A stretch of 64,000 nucleotides of DNA from Tenacibaculum lutimaris (GCF_003610735.1 NZ_RAQM01000010.1:1-64000), one strand, 5' to 3'; positions 8,333-18,792 are shown, counted from the stretch's first letter. Numbers and translations are program-made. The notes: generated by a model not told the origin, from the letters alone.

Positions 8333-10105
8333 ATGAATATTCAATCGTTAATCGAAACGAAAGTAAAAGAAGGATTTTTAGCCCTGTATGATGTAGAAAT
8401 TCCAAGTGTAGAATTTCAAGCAACCCGTAAAGATTTTGAAGGTGACATTACCGTTGTCGTTTTCCCTCTATTACGGTACAAAAAAGGAAATCCGGTTCAA
8501 ATTGGTGAAGATTTAGGAAAATATTTGGTTGAAAACATTAACGAAATTACCAACTACAATGTTGTAAAGGGTTTTTTAAACTTGGTAGTGGACGATTCTT
8601 TCTACGTAAACTTTTTTAATGAAATTGCAGCAGATGCTACTTATGGTTTTGTAAAAGAAAACGAAACAGATGCTCGAATGGTTGAGTATTCTTCTCCAAA
8701 CACAAACAAACCTTTACACTTAGGACATGTTCGTAATGTATTATTAGGATATTCTGTTGCTGAAATTTTAAAAGCTGCAGGACATAAAGTTTACAAAACA
8801 CAAATTATCAACGACCGTGGTATCCATATTTGTAAGTCAATGTTGGCTTGGGAAAAATTCGGAAATGGAGAAACTCCTGAATCAACTGGATTAAAAGGAG
8901 ATAAACTGGTTGGTAATTACTACGTAAAGTTTGATCAAGAGTATAAAAAAGAAATTTCTGAATTAGTTTCAAAAGGAATTTCTGAAGAAGATGCTAAAAA
9001 ACAAGCCCCATTATTTTTAGAAGCACAAGAAATGCTTCGTAAATGGGAAGCTGGAGATAAAGAAGTTGTTACCCTTTGGGAAATGATGAACGGATGGGTA
9101 TACAAAGGTTTCGACGTTACTTATGAAAACATCGGAGTTAACTTTGACAAATTATATTACGAAAGTAATACCTATTTATTAGGAAAAGATGTTATTGAAG
9201 AAGGACTTAAAAATGGTGTTTTCTTCAAAAAAGAAGATGGTTCTGTTTGGTGTGATTTAACTGACGAAGGACTAGACGAAAAACTAGTATTACGTTCTGA
9301 CGGAACTGCGGTGTACATGACGCAAGATATTGGTACTGCTATCCAACGTTCTAAAGATTTTCCTGATGTAAACGGAATGGTATATACCGTAGGTAACGAA
9401 CAAGATTACCACTTTAAAGTGTTGTTCTTAATCTTACAAAAGCTAGGCTATTCTTGGGCTAAACAATTATTCCATTTAAGTTATGGAATGGTAGATTTAC
9501 CTTCTGGAAAAATGAAATCTCGTGAAGGAACTGTAGTAGATGCTGATGATTTAATGGACGAAATGACCAATACTGCTCGTGAAATATCACAAGAGTTAGG
9601 TAAGTTAGAAGGCTATTCAACTGAAGAAAAAGAGGAGTTATATAAAATTATCGGATTAGGTGCTTTAAAATACTTCATTTTAAAGGTAGATCCTAAAAAG
9701 AGAATTTTGTTTGACCCACAAGCATCGGTAGATTTCCAAGGAAACACAGGTCCGTTTGTACAATATACGTATGCGAGAATTCAATCGATCTTACGTAAAG
9801 CTGACTTTGATTATTCAGCTTCTGTGTCTGTAGAATTACACGAGAAAGAGAAAGAATTAATCAAGCAATTAGAATTGTACCCTGAAATAATTCAGCAAGC
9901 AGCAAATAATTATTCACCTGCTATAATTGCTAATTACACATACGATTTGGTAAAAGAGTTTAACTCATTCTATCAAAACGTATCAATTTTAGGAGAAGAA
10001 AATCAAGATAAAAAAGTATTTAGAGTTCAGCTATCAAAAAAAGTAGCTGACACCATAAAATCTGCATTCAATTTATTAGGAATTCAGGTTCCTGAAAGAA
10101 TGTAA
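8333..10105 (+). CDS. argS: Arginyl-tRNA synthetase
   Basis: A 590-residue class Ia synthetase that charges tRNA-Arg with arginine in the cytoplasm. The N-terminal Add-1 domain (about 1-110) is followed by the catalytic fold with the HIGH-type motif PLHLGHVRN near residue 125, the KMSKS region in the form KMKSREGT, and a C-terminal DALR anticodon-binding domain ending GIQVPERM. The length is usual for the family. ATG at 8333 is chosen over TTG at 8309 because a promoter box covers the latter. lpdA follows after 33 bases, so the two may share a transcript. Confidence 0.95.
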   Translation: MNIQSLIETKVKEGFLALYDVEIPSVEFQATRKDFEGDITVVVFPLLRYKKGNPVQIGEDLGKYLVENINEITNYNVVKGFLNLVVDDSFYVNFFNEIAADATYGFVKENETDARMVEYSSPNTNKPLHLGHVRNVLLGYSVAEILKAAGHKVYKTQIINDRGIHICKSMLAWEKFGNGETPESTGLKGDKLVGNYYVKFDQEYKKEISELVSKGISEEDAKKQAPLFLEAQEMLRKWEAGDKEVVTLWEMMNGWVYKGFDVTYENIGVNFDKLYYESNTYLLGKDVIEEGLKNGVFFKKEDGSVWCDLTDEGLDEKLVLRSDGTAVYMTQDIGTAIQRSKDFPDVNGMVYTVGNEQDYHFKVLFLILQKLGYSWAKQLFHLSYGMVDLPSGKMKSREGTVVDADDLMDEMTNTAREISQELGKLEGYSTEEKEELYKIIGLGALKYFILKVDPKKRILFDPQASVDFQGNTGPFVQYTYARIQSILRKADFDYSASVSVELHEKEKELIKQLELYPEIIQQAANNYSPAIIANYTYDLVKEFNSFYQNVSILGEENQDKKVFRVQLSKKVADTIKSAFNLLGIQVPERM

Positions 10106-10138
10106 TAAATTAACAAACAACAAGTAAAAATAAACGAC

Positions 10139-11527
10139 ATGAAATACGACGTATTAATAATCGGAAGTGGTCCTGGAGGTTATGTAACTGCCATTAGAGC
10201 ATCTCAATTAGGATTTAAAACCGCTGTAGTTGAAAAGGAAAACTTAGGTGGAATTTGCTTAAACTGGGGATGTATTCCTACGAAAGCATTATTAAAATCT
10301 GCTCAAGTATATGATTATTTAAAACATGTTGATGAGTATGGTTTAAAAGCAGAAGCAATCGATAAAGATTTTGAAGCGGTTATTAAGCGTAGTCGTGGTG
10401 TTGCTGAAGGAATGAGCAAAGGTGTTCAGTTCTTAATGAAGAAAAACAAAATTGATATCATCGATGGTTTTGGTAAAGTAAAAGCTGGTAAAAAAGTAGA
10501 TGTTACTGATAAAGATGGTAAGGTAACTGAGTACTCTGCTGACCACATTATTATTGCTACAGGGGCTCGCTCTCGTGAATTACCAAGCTTACCACAAGAT
10601 GGTAAAAAAGTTATCGGATATCGTGAAGCAATGAGCTTACCTAAACAACCAAAATCAATGATTGTGGTAGGTTCTGGTGCTATTGGAGTAGAGTTTGCAC
10701 ACTTTTATAATTCAATGGGAACTGACGTTACTGTTGTTGAGTTTATGCCAACAATTGTTCCTGTAGAAGATAAAGATGTTTCTAAACAAATGGAGCGTTC
10801 TTTCAAAAAAGCCGGAATTAAAGTAATGACTAGTTCTTCTGTAGAATCTGTTGATACTTCTGGTGACGGAGTAAAAGCTACCGTTAAAACTAAAAAAGGA
10901 GAAGAAGTTTTAGAAGCTGACATCGTATTATCAGCAGTTGGTATTAAAACTAACATTGAAAACATCGGTTTAGAAGATGTGGGTATTATTACTGATAGAG
11001 ATAAAATCTTAGTAAACGATTGGTATCAAACTAACATTCCTGGTTATTATGCTATTGGTGATGTTACTCCTGGTCCTGCACTTGCTCACGTTGCTTCTGC
11101 AGAAGGAATTACTTGTGTTGAAAAGATTGCTGGTTTACATACTGAAGCTATCGACTATGGAAACATCCCGGGTTGTACCTATGCTACTCCTGAAATTGCT
11201 TCTGTTGGTTTAACTGAAGAACAAGCAAAGGAAAAAGGTTATGAATTAAAAGTTGGAAAATTCCCATTCTCTGCTTCAGGTAAAGCTAAAGCTGCTGGAA
11301 CTCCTGACGGATTTGTAAAAGTAATTTTTGATGCTAAGTACGGTGAATGGTTAGGATGCCATATGATTGGTGCTGGAGTTACCGATATGATTGCTGAAGC
11401 TGTTTTAGGACGTAAATTAGAAACTACTGGTCATGAAGTATTAAAAGCAATTCACCCTCACCCAACAATGAGTGAAGCGGTTATGGAAGCTGTTGCTGAT
11501 GCTTACGATGAAGTAATTCACTTATAA
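10139..11527 (+). CDS. lpdA: Dihydrolipoyl dehydrogenase (E3)
   Basis: A 462-residue FAD-dependent disulfide oxidoreductase, the E3 subunit of pyruvate and 2-oxoglutarate dehydrogenase complexes. Visible are the FAD Rossmann motif IIGSGPGGYVTAIRA at the N-terminus, the redox disulfide GGICLNWGCIPTK, the NAD-binding motif VVGSGAIGVEFAHF, the FAD motif YYAIGDV, and the C-terminal catalytic HPHPTMSE. All catalytic residues are present. No E1 or E2 gene is adjacent; it follows argS and ends in a clear terminator at 11551-11580. Confidence 0.95.
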   Translation: MKYDVLIIGSGPGGYVTAIRASQLGFKTAVVEKENLGGICLNWGCIPTKALLKSAQVYDYLKHVDEYGLKAEAIDKDFEAVIKRSRGVAEGMSKGVQFLMKKNKIDIIDGFGKVKAGKKVDVTDKDGKVTEYSADHIIIATGARSRELPSLPQDGKKVIGYREAMSLPKQPKSMIVVGSGAIGVEFAHFYNSMGTDVTVVEFMPTIVPVEDKDVSKQMERSFKKAGIKVMTSSSVESVDTSGDGVKATVKTKKGEEVLEADIVLSAVGIKTNIENIGLEDVGIITDRDKILVNDWYQTNIPGYYAIGDVTPGPALAHVASAEGITCVEKIAGLHTEAIDYGNIPGCTYATPEIASVGLTEEQAKEKGYELKVGKFPFSASGKAKAAGTPDGFVKVIFDAKYGEWLGCHMIGAGVTDMIAEAVLGRKLETTGHEVLKAIHPHPTMSEAVMEAVADAYDEVIHL

Positions 11528-11550
11528 AAATCATATACTTTATATAATTA

Positions 11551-11580
11551 AAACCTCGTCTTTTTTAACGAGGTTTTTTT
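11551..11580 (+). terminator. Terminator of argS-lpdA
   Basis: AAACCTCGT (11551-11559) pairs with ACGAGGTTT (11568-11576) and is followed by a run of T. Confidence 0.85.
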
Positions 11581-11590
11581 ATATTTGAAT

Positions 11591-12046
11591 ATGAAAAAAT
11601 TATTCACACTATTCGTATTATTATGCTGTTTTTTCTCTTGTAAAACAGAAGAAAAAAAAGCACCTGTAAATCCGTTAACAATTCCTTTTAGCGAACGCCC
11701 AACTCCTCAACTTCCAAATACTAATAATAACTCTGTTAATATTATTGGAGGAGCGCATTATATATGCCCTAAAAAGTGCGAAGGAGGAACTTCAAGTGTT
11801 CAAGGTACTGCTTGTCCTGTTTGTAAAACTCCTCTTGCTCATAACCTTGCGTTTCACAATTCACAAAACACAACTTCTAATTCACCAATATCAACACCTA
11901 TAGCTCCAACTACTTCTAGCGGACCAAATGCTTCTGGGCAATATCATTATACCTGTACCAATGGTTGTGCTGGTGGTGGAGATACTACAGGAAAATGTAA
12001 CAGCTGTGGTGGAGATTTAGCGCATAATGCTGCTTATCATCAATAA
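11591..12046 (+). CDS. Lipoprotein with two heavy-metal-binding CxxxC/CxxC modules
   Basis: About 151 residues. The N-terminus MKKLFTLFVLLCCFFSC is a lipoprotein signal with the lipid-bearing Cys at about 17. Two related modules follow, at about 57-90 (HYICPKKC ... CPVCKTPLAHNLAFH) and 119-150 (HYTCTNGC ... CNSCGGDLAHNAAYH), joined by a Ser/Thr/Pro linker. The pattern Yx(C)x3C...Cx2C resembles the heavy-metal-binding domain found at the ends of copper and other metal-export proteins, but here it stands alone and duplicated. A periplasmic or outer-membrane metal sink or chaperone is a reasonable inference. The in-frame TTG at 11585 is not favoured. Confidence 0.75.
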   Translation: MKKLFTLFVLLCCFFSCKTEEKKAPVNPLTIPFSERPTPQLPNTNNNSVNIIGGAHYICPKKCEGGTSSVQGTACPVCKTPLAHNLAFHNSQNTTSNSPISTPIAPTTSSGPNASGQYHYTCTNGCAGGGDTTGKCNSCGGDLAHNAAYHQ

Positions 12047-12130
12047 AAAAGGAAGTGCATAACTAGAGAACTATTTAATCTCCATTTATTTGTCAGGTTT
12101 AAATATTTGATTCTCAACCTTAAGATATAC

Positions 12131-12156
12131 AAAGCTCACCAATTGGTGAGCTTTTG
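12131..12156 (+). terminator. Terminator after the metal-binding lipoprotein
   Basis: AAGCTCACC and GGTGAGCTT pair around AATT, followed by TTTTGTTATTTT. It lies about 85 bases past the stop codon. Confidence 0.8.
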
Positions 12157-12354
12157 TTATTTTAATAATTAAATTTTAAAACACGTTAATTAAAATCATT
12201 ATAAATTACATTTAAAGCAATAATTAAATAAAAAAAATAAACTTTCGGAATGATTATTGTTAAAATTTAAAATAGTAACATAATACCATTACTATGAAAA
12301 ACTATCTACAAAACAGTTTAACATTGGGGGGGGGTAATTGTTATAGAAAAAGAA
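12157..12354. other. Intergenic spacer with a G9 tract and short reading frame
   Basis: The spacer between two convergent terminators is very A/T-rich apart from nine consecutive G at 12326-12334. An ATG at 12294 reads MKNYLQNSLTLGGGNCYRKR and onward through the terminator hairpin to a TGA ending at 12401. Adding or removing one G gives early stops. No promoter box or homology that I recognise supports translation, so I do not call a gene. Confidence 0.4.
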
Positions 12355-12383
12355 AAAACTCGAAGCTGCTAACTTCGAGTTTT
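12355..12383 (-). terminator. Terminator of ettA
   Basis: ACTCGAAG (12358-12365) and CTTCGAGT (12373-12380) pair around a 7-base loop. On the minus strand the hairpin is followed by a run of T; on the plus strand TTTTGTTTT follows, so it may work both ways. Confidence 0.85.
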
Positions 12384-12411
12384 GTTTTATATAATTTATG
12401 ACAACTAATTA

Positions 12412-14103
12412 TTATCTAATTAACTTCTTGTATTTAATACGTTTTGGCATTAAATCACCTCCTAAACGTTTCTTTTTATTCTCTTCGTAATCAGAGAAAG
12501 ATCCTTCAAAGAAATACACTTGACTATCTCCTTCAAAAGCTAAAATATGTGTACAGATACGATCTAAGAACCATCTATCATGCGAAATTACAACAGCACA
12601 ACCTGCAAAGTTTTCTAAACCTTCTTCTAAAGCACGTAGCGTATTTACATCTAAATCGTTTGTTGGCTCATCTAATAACAATACGTTACCCTCTTCTTTT
12701 AACGTCATTGCTAAATGTAAGCGGTTACGCTCTCCTCCAGATAATGTTGAAACCTTTTTGTTTTGCTCATTTCCTGAGAAATTAAAACGACTTAAGTAAG
12801 CTCTAGAGTTTACTTGTTTCCCTCCCATCATCACTAAATCTTGCCCTTCAGAGAAGTTTTCCCAAATAGTTTTTTCAGGATCAATATTTGAATGCGACTG
12901 ATCTACATATGCTATTTTAGCTGTCTCACCAACAGAGAAGCTTCCTGTATCAGGAGTTTCTTCTCCCATGATCATTCTAAAAATAGTAGTTTTACCTGCT
13001 CCGTTCGGACCAATAATTCCTACAATTCCTGCTTGAGGAAGATTAAATTCTAAGTTCTCGTATAATAGTTTATCTCCGTATGCTTTAGAAACTCCTGTTG
13101 CTTCAATCACATTCGTTCCTAAACGTGGACCATTCGGAATGTAAATCTCTAGTTTTTCTTCCGTCTGCTTTTGGTCTTGACTCATTAACTTTTCATAGTT
13201 CTTCAAACGTGCTTTTTGCTTTGTTTGACGACCTTTTGCTCCTTGACGTACCCACTCTAACTCTCGTTCTAACGTTTTTTGACGCTTAGAAGCTGTTTTA
13301 CTTTCTTGTGCTAAACGTTGAGATTTTTGATCTAACCAAGAAGAATAGTTTCCTTTCCAAGGAATACCTTCTCCTCTATCCAATTCTAAAATCCATCCTG
13401 CAACATTATCTAAGAAATAACGGTCGTGCGTTACCGCAATTACCGTTCCTTTATATTGTGCTAAATGATGCTCTAACCAGTGAACAGATTCTGCATCTAA
13501 ATGGTTGGTAGGCTCATCTAATAATAAAATTTCTGGTTCTTGTAATAATAAACGACATAAGGCTACACGACGACGCTCCCCTCCTGATAATACTCCGATT
13601 TTTTTATCTCCTTCAGGGGTACGTAAGGCATCCATAGCAATTTCTAACTTGGTATCTAATTCCCAAGCGTTTGAAGCATCAATTTTATCTTGTAGCTCCG
13701 CCTGACGCGCCATTAACTTGTCCATTTTGTCTGGATCAGAATACACTTCTTCTAAACCAAACATATCGTTTATTTTGTTGTATTCATCTAAAATAGCAAC
13801 CGTTTCTGCTACTCCTTCTTTAACAACTTCTAAAACAGTTTTTTCTTCATCTAATTGCGGTTCTTGCTCTAAGTATCCAACCTTATACCCTGGAGAAAAA
13901 GTAACATCTCCTTGATAATTCTTTTCTACTCCTGCAATAATCTTTAATAAAGTAGATTTACCCGAACCGTTTAAACCTAAAATACCAATTTTAGCTCCGT
14001 AAAAGAAACTTAAATAAATATCTTTTAAAACTTGTTTTCCTGTACTTTGATAGGTCTTAGAGACCTTATTCATTGAAAAAATGACTTTTTTATCGTCGCT
14101 CAT
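12412..14103 (-). CDS. ettA: Energy-dependent translational throttle protein EttA (ABC-F ATPase)
   Basis: A 563-residue soluble ABC-F protein with two nucleotide-binding domains. Domain 1 has Walker A GLNGSGKST, signature LSGGERRRVALCR and Walker B LLLDEPTNHLD; domain 2 has GPNGAGKTT, LSGGERNRLHLAM and LLLDEPTNDLD. The linker holds the charged arm typical of ABC-F factors. In E. coli EttA binds the ribosomal E site and gates the first elongation step according to ATP/ADP ratio. Size and motif forms fit EttA better than Uup or antibiotic-resistance ABC-F proteins. The small membrane gene at 14122-14304 lies 18 bases upstream and is probably co-transcribed. Confidence 0.92.
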   Translation of the reverse strand: MSDDKKVIFSMNKVSKTYQSTGKQVLKDIYLSFFYGAKIGILGLNGSGKSTLLKIIAGVEKNYQGDVTFSPGYKVGYLEQEPQLDEEKTVLEVVKEGVAETVAILDEYNKINDMFGLEEVYSDPDKMDKLMARQAELQDKIDASNAWELDTKLEIAMDALRTPEGDKKIGVLSGGERRRVALCRLLLQEPEILLLDEPTNHLDAESVHWLEHHLAQYKGTVIAVTHDRYFLDNVAGWILELDRGEGIPWKGNYSSWLDQKSQRLAQESKTASKRQKTLERELEWVRQGAKGRQTKQKARLKNYEKLMSQDQKQTEEKLEIYIPNGPRLGTNVIEATGVSKAYGDKLLYENLEFNLPQAGIVGIIGPNGAGKTTIFRMIMGEETPDTGSFSVGETAKIAYVDQSHSNIDPEKTIWENFSEGQDLVMMGGKQVNSRAYLSRFNFSGNEQNKKVSTLSGGERNRLHLAMTLKEEGNVLLLDEPTNDLDVNTLRALEEGLENFAGCAVVISHDRWFLDRICTHILAFEGDSQVYFFEGSFSDYEENKKKRLGGDLMPKRIKYKKLIR

Positions 14104-14121
14104 TTTCTTGTATTTTCTTAA

Positions 14122-14304
14122 TTAAACTCTACCTTTTAGGGCATTAAACACCCATGCATTTGCAAAAAAACCTAAACCAACAGCACCAAAGCCATATCCA
14201 GCTATTTCATCATACTTGAATATTGCTAAACCAATAAGTAATATTCCCATTAAAATCATTATAAGCGTTGCCCAACCTAGGACAGTGTTTTTGTTCATTG
14301 CCAT
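14122..14304 (-). CDS. Small two-span membrane protein (CAL67264-like)
   Basis: A 60-residue protein with two hydrophobic segments (about 7-28, TVLGWATLIMILMGILLIGL, and 38-54, GFGAVGLGFFANAWVF) and a basic C-terminus. It resembles the short flavobacterial family named after CAL67264, which has no known function; the match is from memory. It sits 18 bases upstream of ettA. Translation may begin at 14304 (MAMNKN) or 14298 (MNKN); the latter starts like other family members I recall. Confidence 0.7.
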   Translation of the reverse strand: MAMNKNTVLGWATLIMILMGILLIGLAIFKYDEIAGYGFGAVGLGFFANAWVFNALKGRV

Positions 14305-14381
14305 AATTTACTTTTTTCAAAAAAATTGTGAGCCACAAATATCGGTAATTATTTAGACTTATTCATGTTTATAATACGCAT

Positions 14382-14412
14382 AAAAAAAGTCTTGCATTGG
14401 CAAGACTTTTTT
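14382..14412 (-). terminator. Terminator of the FadH-like gene
   Basis: AAAAGTCTTGC and GCAAGACTTTT pair around ATTG, with T runs on both strands, 24 bases past the stop of 14436-16460. Confidence 0.85.
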
Positions 14413-14435
14413 AGTGATTTTAAATTTATATAAAA

Positions 14436-16478
<2,043 letters not shown>

Positions 16479-16519
16479 TTATGCACGCATAATAAATGGC
16501 AAGATACGATTTTTTAGAA

Positions 16520-16550
16520 AACAAAAAACTCGAAGTTTACACCTTCGAGC
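16520..16550 (-). terminator. Terminator of 16560-16862
   Basis: CTCGAAG (16529-16535) pairs with CTTCGAG (16543-16549); the minus strand continues with six T. Confidence 0.8.
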
Positions 16551-16559
16551 TATAACCTA

Positions 16560-16862
16560 TTATCTATTAAAATGAAGTTTTTGAATCATATCAGGAGAAA
16601 GGGATTCTGAATACATTCCATAGGCATCAACTAAAACACCTTTAATTCCTTGTGAAGTTTCAATAGCATATACAACCGAGTTATCACCAGCACTACTCAT
16701 ACCTTCAAAGCGATATACCTCAACTACTTCAAAAACTTCTGGAGAATATAATTCTTTAGTTGTTTTACTTTCTATTTGTGTATAAGTAAGGTTAAAATCA
16801 TGTGTATAACCTCTTTTTTGTAAATCATTTAAGGCCTCTGAAAGTGTGTCATATGTATACAT
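16560..16862 (-). CDS. Conserved small cytosolic protein, often mislabelled PRPP synthetase
   Basis: A 100-residue protein with the phrases YDTLSEALNDLQKRGYTHDF, VYRFEGMSSAGDNSVVYAI and GVLVDAYGMYSE. I recall short Bacteroidota proteins of this kind carrying the label phosphoribosylpyrophosphate synthetase, but it has no PRPP-binding motif and is about a third of the length of that enzyme, so the label is not supported. There is no signal peptide or membrane span. It has its own terminator and lies 89 bases after the MarR gene start-to-end gap. Function unknown. Confidence 0.75.
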   Translation of the reverse strand: MYTYDTLSEALNDLQKRGYTHDFNLTYTQIESKTTKELYSPEVFEVVEVYRFEGMSSAGDNSVVYAIETSQGIKGVLVDAYGMYSESLSPDMIQKLHFNR

Positions 16863-16951
16863 AATTGTACTCTTTTTTGCTCACTTTTAAAGATACAACT
16901 TTTAAATCACAACCTAAATTCTAGTTATAAAAAAGGAGTAAAAAACGGTAG

Positions 16952-17392
16952 TTATTGTCTTATTTTGTCTAATAAGTTACTAAGTTGAGTGGCTTCTTCT
17001 TCAGTAAGATTATTTATAAAATCTAAATGTAAGTTTTTGTCAATTTCTTCTAATAAGCTCTCACCTTTCTTCGTAATATCGATATAAACTACTCTCCTAT
17101 CGTGTTCACAACGTATACGGCTAATTAAGTCTTTTTCACAAAGTTTATCCATTAACCTTGTAGCATTTGGTGCACGTTCAATCATTCTATCCTTGATTGT
17201 TTGTACCTTAATAGCCTTCTTTGCTCCTCTTAAAATACGTAAAATATTGAATTGTTGCGAAGAGATACTATATTGTTTAAAAAACTCATTCTCTTTACTA
17301 CTCACCCAATTAGCTGTGTATTTTATATTGATAAACGCTTTAATCCTATTATTTGGAAATTTGGAATTAATGTCTTTTGAAATATCGCCCAT
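16952..17392 (-). CDS. MarR-family transcriptional regulator
   Basis: A 146-residue winged-helix protein: dimerisation helices at both ends, recognition helix region IKVQTIKDRMIERAPNATRLMDKL (split here: about 62-84), and a wing with the MarR signature DRRVVYIDITKKGE (about 98-111). Two cysteines, at about 85 and 95, flank the wing and could act as a redox switch; they are not at the N-terminal position used by OhrR. It is the last gene of a cluster of redox proteins, 46 bases after the glutaredoxin-like gene, so it probably autoregulates that cluster in response to oxidants or electrophiles. This is inferred from context. Confidence 0.85.
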   Translation of the reverse strand: MGDISKDINSKFPNNRIKAFINIKYTANWVSSKENEFFKQYSISSQQFNILRILRGAKKAIKVQTIKDRMIERAPNATRLMDKLCEKDLISRIRCEHDRRVVYIDITKKGESLLEEIDKNLHLDFINNLTEEEATQLSNLLDKIRQ

Positions 17393-17438
17393 AGTTTTGG
17401 TTATTGGCTGTTGGTATTAACTTCTAACTACCAACTAT

Positions 17439-17687
17439 TTATCCCCTTAATTTTAAATCTTGCATTAGCTTATTAAATGTATCCGAAGTTGGTGTTAAGT
17501 ACACTTCATCATCAATAAATAAGGTTGGATACTTTACTTGTCCTTCATACAATTCTTTACTATGTTCCCTCGCTTCTTGGTCTGTGGAAACATCTTTATA
17601 TACAAAAGGTACTTCTGCAGATTTTAAAAAGTTCTTATAAGCTACAGTATGTGCATGACCTTTTCTTCCGTATAAAACTATCTTCAT
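17439..17687 (-). CDS. Cysteine-free glutaredoxin-like protein
   Basis: An 82-residue thioredoxin-fold protein similar to small glutaredoxins: strand MKIVLYG, then the active-site loop, helix, and the cis-Pro motif YPTLFID (about 53-59). Where glutaredoxins have GCPxC/T this protein has GHAHT (about 10-14), and there is no cysteine anywhere in it. Classical thiol-disulfide chemistry is therefore impossible. It may bind a metal or glutathione, or be a regulatory partner of its neighbours. A strong AGGAG ribosome site lies just upstream (17694-17698 region), unusual in this genome, and a full promoter is at 17708-17739. Confidence 0.75.
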   Translation of the reverse strand: MKIVLYGRKGHAHTVAYKNFLKSAEVPFVYKDVSTDQEAREHSKELYEGQVKYPTLFIDDEVYLTPTSDTFNKLMQDLKLRG

Positions 17688-17707
17688 TTTAATCTCCTTT
17701 CTTATTG

Positions 17708-17739
17708 CAAAAATACAACAACCCCTAACTATTTACCAA
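17708..17739 (-). promoter_or_regulatory. Promoter of the glutaredoxin-like/MarR genes
   Basis: On the minus strand TTG (17737-17739) and TATTTTTG (17708-17715) are spaced by 21 bases, a good Bacteroidota promoter. The -7 box ends 20 bases before the ATG at 17687. An AGGAG Shine-Dalgarno-like site also precedes this ATG. Confidence 0.65.
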
Positions 17740-17811
17740 GGAAAATAACTCTATTTCAAATAATTAAAAGGAATATTTTTTTTCATCACTTTTTTTATTC
17801 TATCAAGAATC

Positions 17812-18243
17812 TTATCCTTTAAACTCAACTTTTACATGAGCTCCATCACAGTAAGGTTTATTTTGAGAAGCACCACACCTGCAAAAAGCTGTTGTTTTAC
17901 TTTTCTTTTCAATCTTTCCCTTTGAATTGGTTACATGTAATGTTCCGTAAATTAATAAAGGACCATTTTCTAAGGCTTCTACTTTTGTTTCAGTATGTGC
18001 AGATGCTTGACTACCTTCCTTTTTTGATATATAAGATAATGCTCCCGAAGGACATTCTTCTACTTGTTTTTTTATTCTTTCTGTGGTTGCTCCATCCATG
18101 TTAATCCAAGGTCTATTTTGTGGATTAAAAACCTGTATCAAGCCTTTCCAACATTTTTTTGAATGAATACACTTATTCGGTTGCCAAACTACAGTAATAT
18201 CGTCATTACTGTACTTTTTAATAACTTCTTTAGTTCCTGACAT
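17812..18243 (-). CDS. Divergent 4Fe-4S (YjdI-like) plus CDGSH iron-sulfur protein
   Basis: A 143-residue fusion of two Fe-S domains. Residues 8-72 match the divergent mono-cluster ferredoxin domain Fer4_19/YjdI (CIHSKKCW, then EECPSGALSY; Cys 25, 31 and 64). Residues 95-143 form a CDGSH domain with the mitoNEET-type ligands CRC (121, 123), C132 and H136 in CDGAH. Such proteins hold a labile redox cluster and are found near NAD(P)H-flavin and OsmC genes. It lies 18 bases after the FMN reductase gene and so is likely co-transcribed; electron transfer between them is an inference. Confidence 0.85.
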   Translation of the reverse strand: MSGTKEVIKKYSNDDITVVWQPNKCIHSKKCWKGLIQVFNPQNRPWINMDGATTERIKKQVEECPSGALSYISKKEGSQASAHTETKVEALENGPLLIYGTLHVTNSKGKIEKKSKTTAFCRCGASQNKPYCDGAHVKVEFKG

Positions 18244-18261
18244 GACTTTATGATTTAAGGA

Positions 18262-18792
18262 TTACACTTTATTCACGAAAGTCTTCACTTCTTTTTTCAA
18301 ACATTCATTAAACTCCTCATTTACAACACTTCCGTCTTTAAAGTTATCATAAAATTTTGGTAAAGAAAAATCTGCTATAATATTTGCTCCCATATGAGGA
18401 AATCCGTTTTTAGCAATTACCATAGAAGAAGCTCCTCCTCTTCCTCCTGGTGATGTAGATAACAATAACATTGGTTTATTATTCCAAAATTTTTGTTCTA
18501 TTCTTGACATCCAATCTACAATATTCTTCAATGCCACAGTAAAATTTCCGTTATGCTCTGCTAATGATAACATAATACCATCAGCTTTTTTAATCTTGTT
18601 TAAAAAGATTACCGCATTTGCAGGAAATCCATTTTCCATTTCTTCATCAATACCATAAATTGGTAGTGGGTAATCATTCAAATCTAAAACTTCAACCTCA
18701 AAGTCATTTAATAAACTAGAGGCATATACCACCAATTGTTTGTTTATGGATTTTTTGCTGTTACTACCTGCAAATGCAATAATCTTCTTCAT
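18262..18792 (-). CDS. NAD(P)H-dependent FMN reductase family protein
   Basis: A 176-residue flavodoxin-like protein: phosphate-binding loop AGSNSKKSINKQL at residues 8-20, the flavin-contact segment LSLAEHNGNFTVALKNIVDW near 96-115 and STSPGGRGG near 132-140. Family members reduce FMN, quinones, azo compounds or chromate with NAD(P)H. The exact substrate is unknown. It directly abuts the OsmC gene (stop and start adjacent at 18792/18793), which shows operon structure. With OsmC and the Fe-S protein it points to detoxification of quinones or peroxides. Confidence 0.85.
   Translation of the reverse strand: MKKIIAFAGSNSKKSINKQLVVYASSLLNDFEVEVLDLNDYPLPIYGIDEEMENGFPANAVIFLNKIKKADGIMLSLAEHNGNFTVALKNIVDWMSRIEQKFWNNKPMLLLSTSPGGRGGASSMVIAKNGFPHMGANIIADFSLPKFYDNFKDGSVVNEEFNECLKKEVKTFVNKV

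Noticed and set aside
11580..11587. TATATTTG as promoter of the metal-binding lipoprotein
   Set aside because: It would start transcription at or after the ATG at 11591 and it overlaps the preceding terminator.
16560..16862. PRPP synthetase label for the 100-residue protein
   Set aside because: Too short and without the PRPP or ATP motifs of that enzyme.
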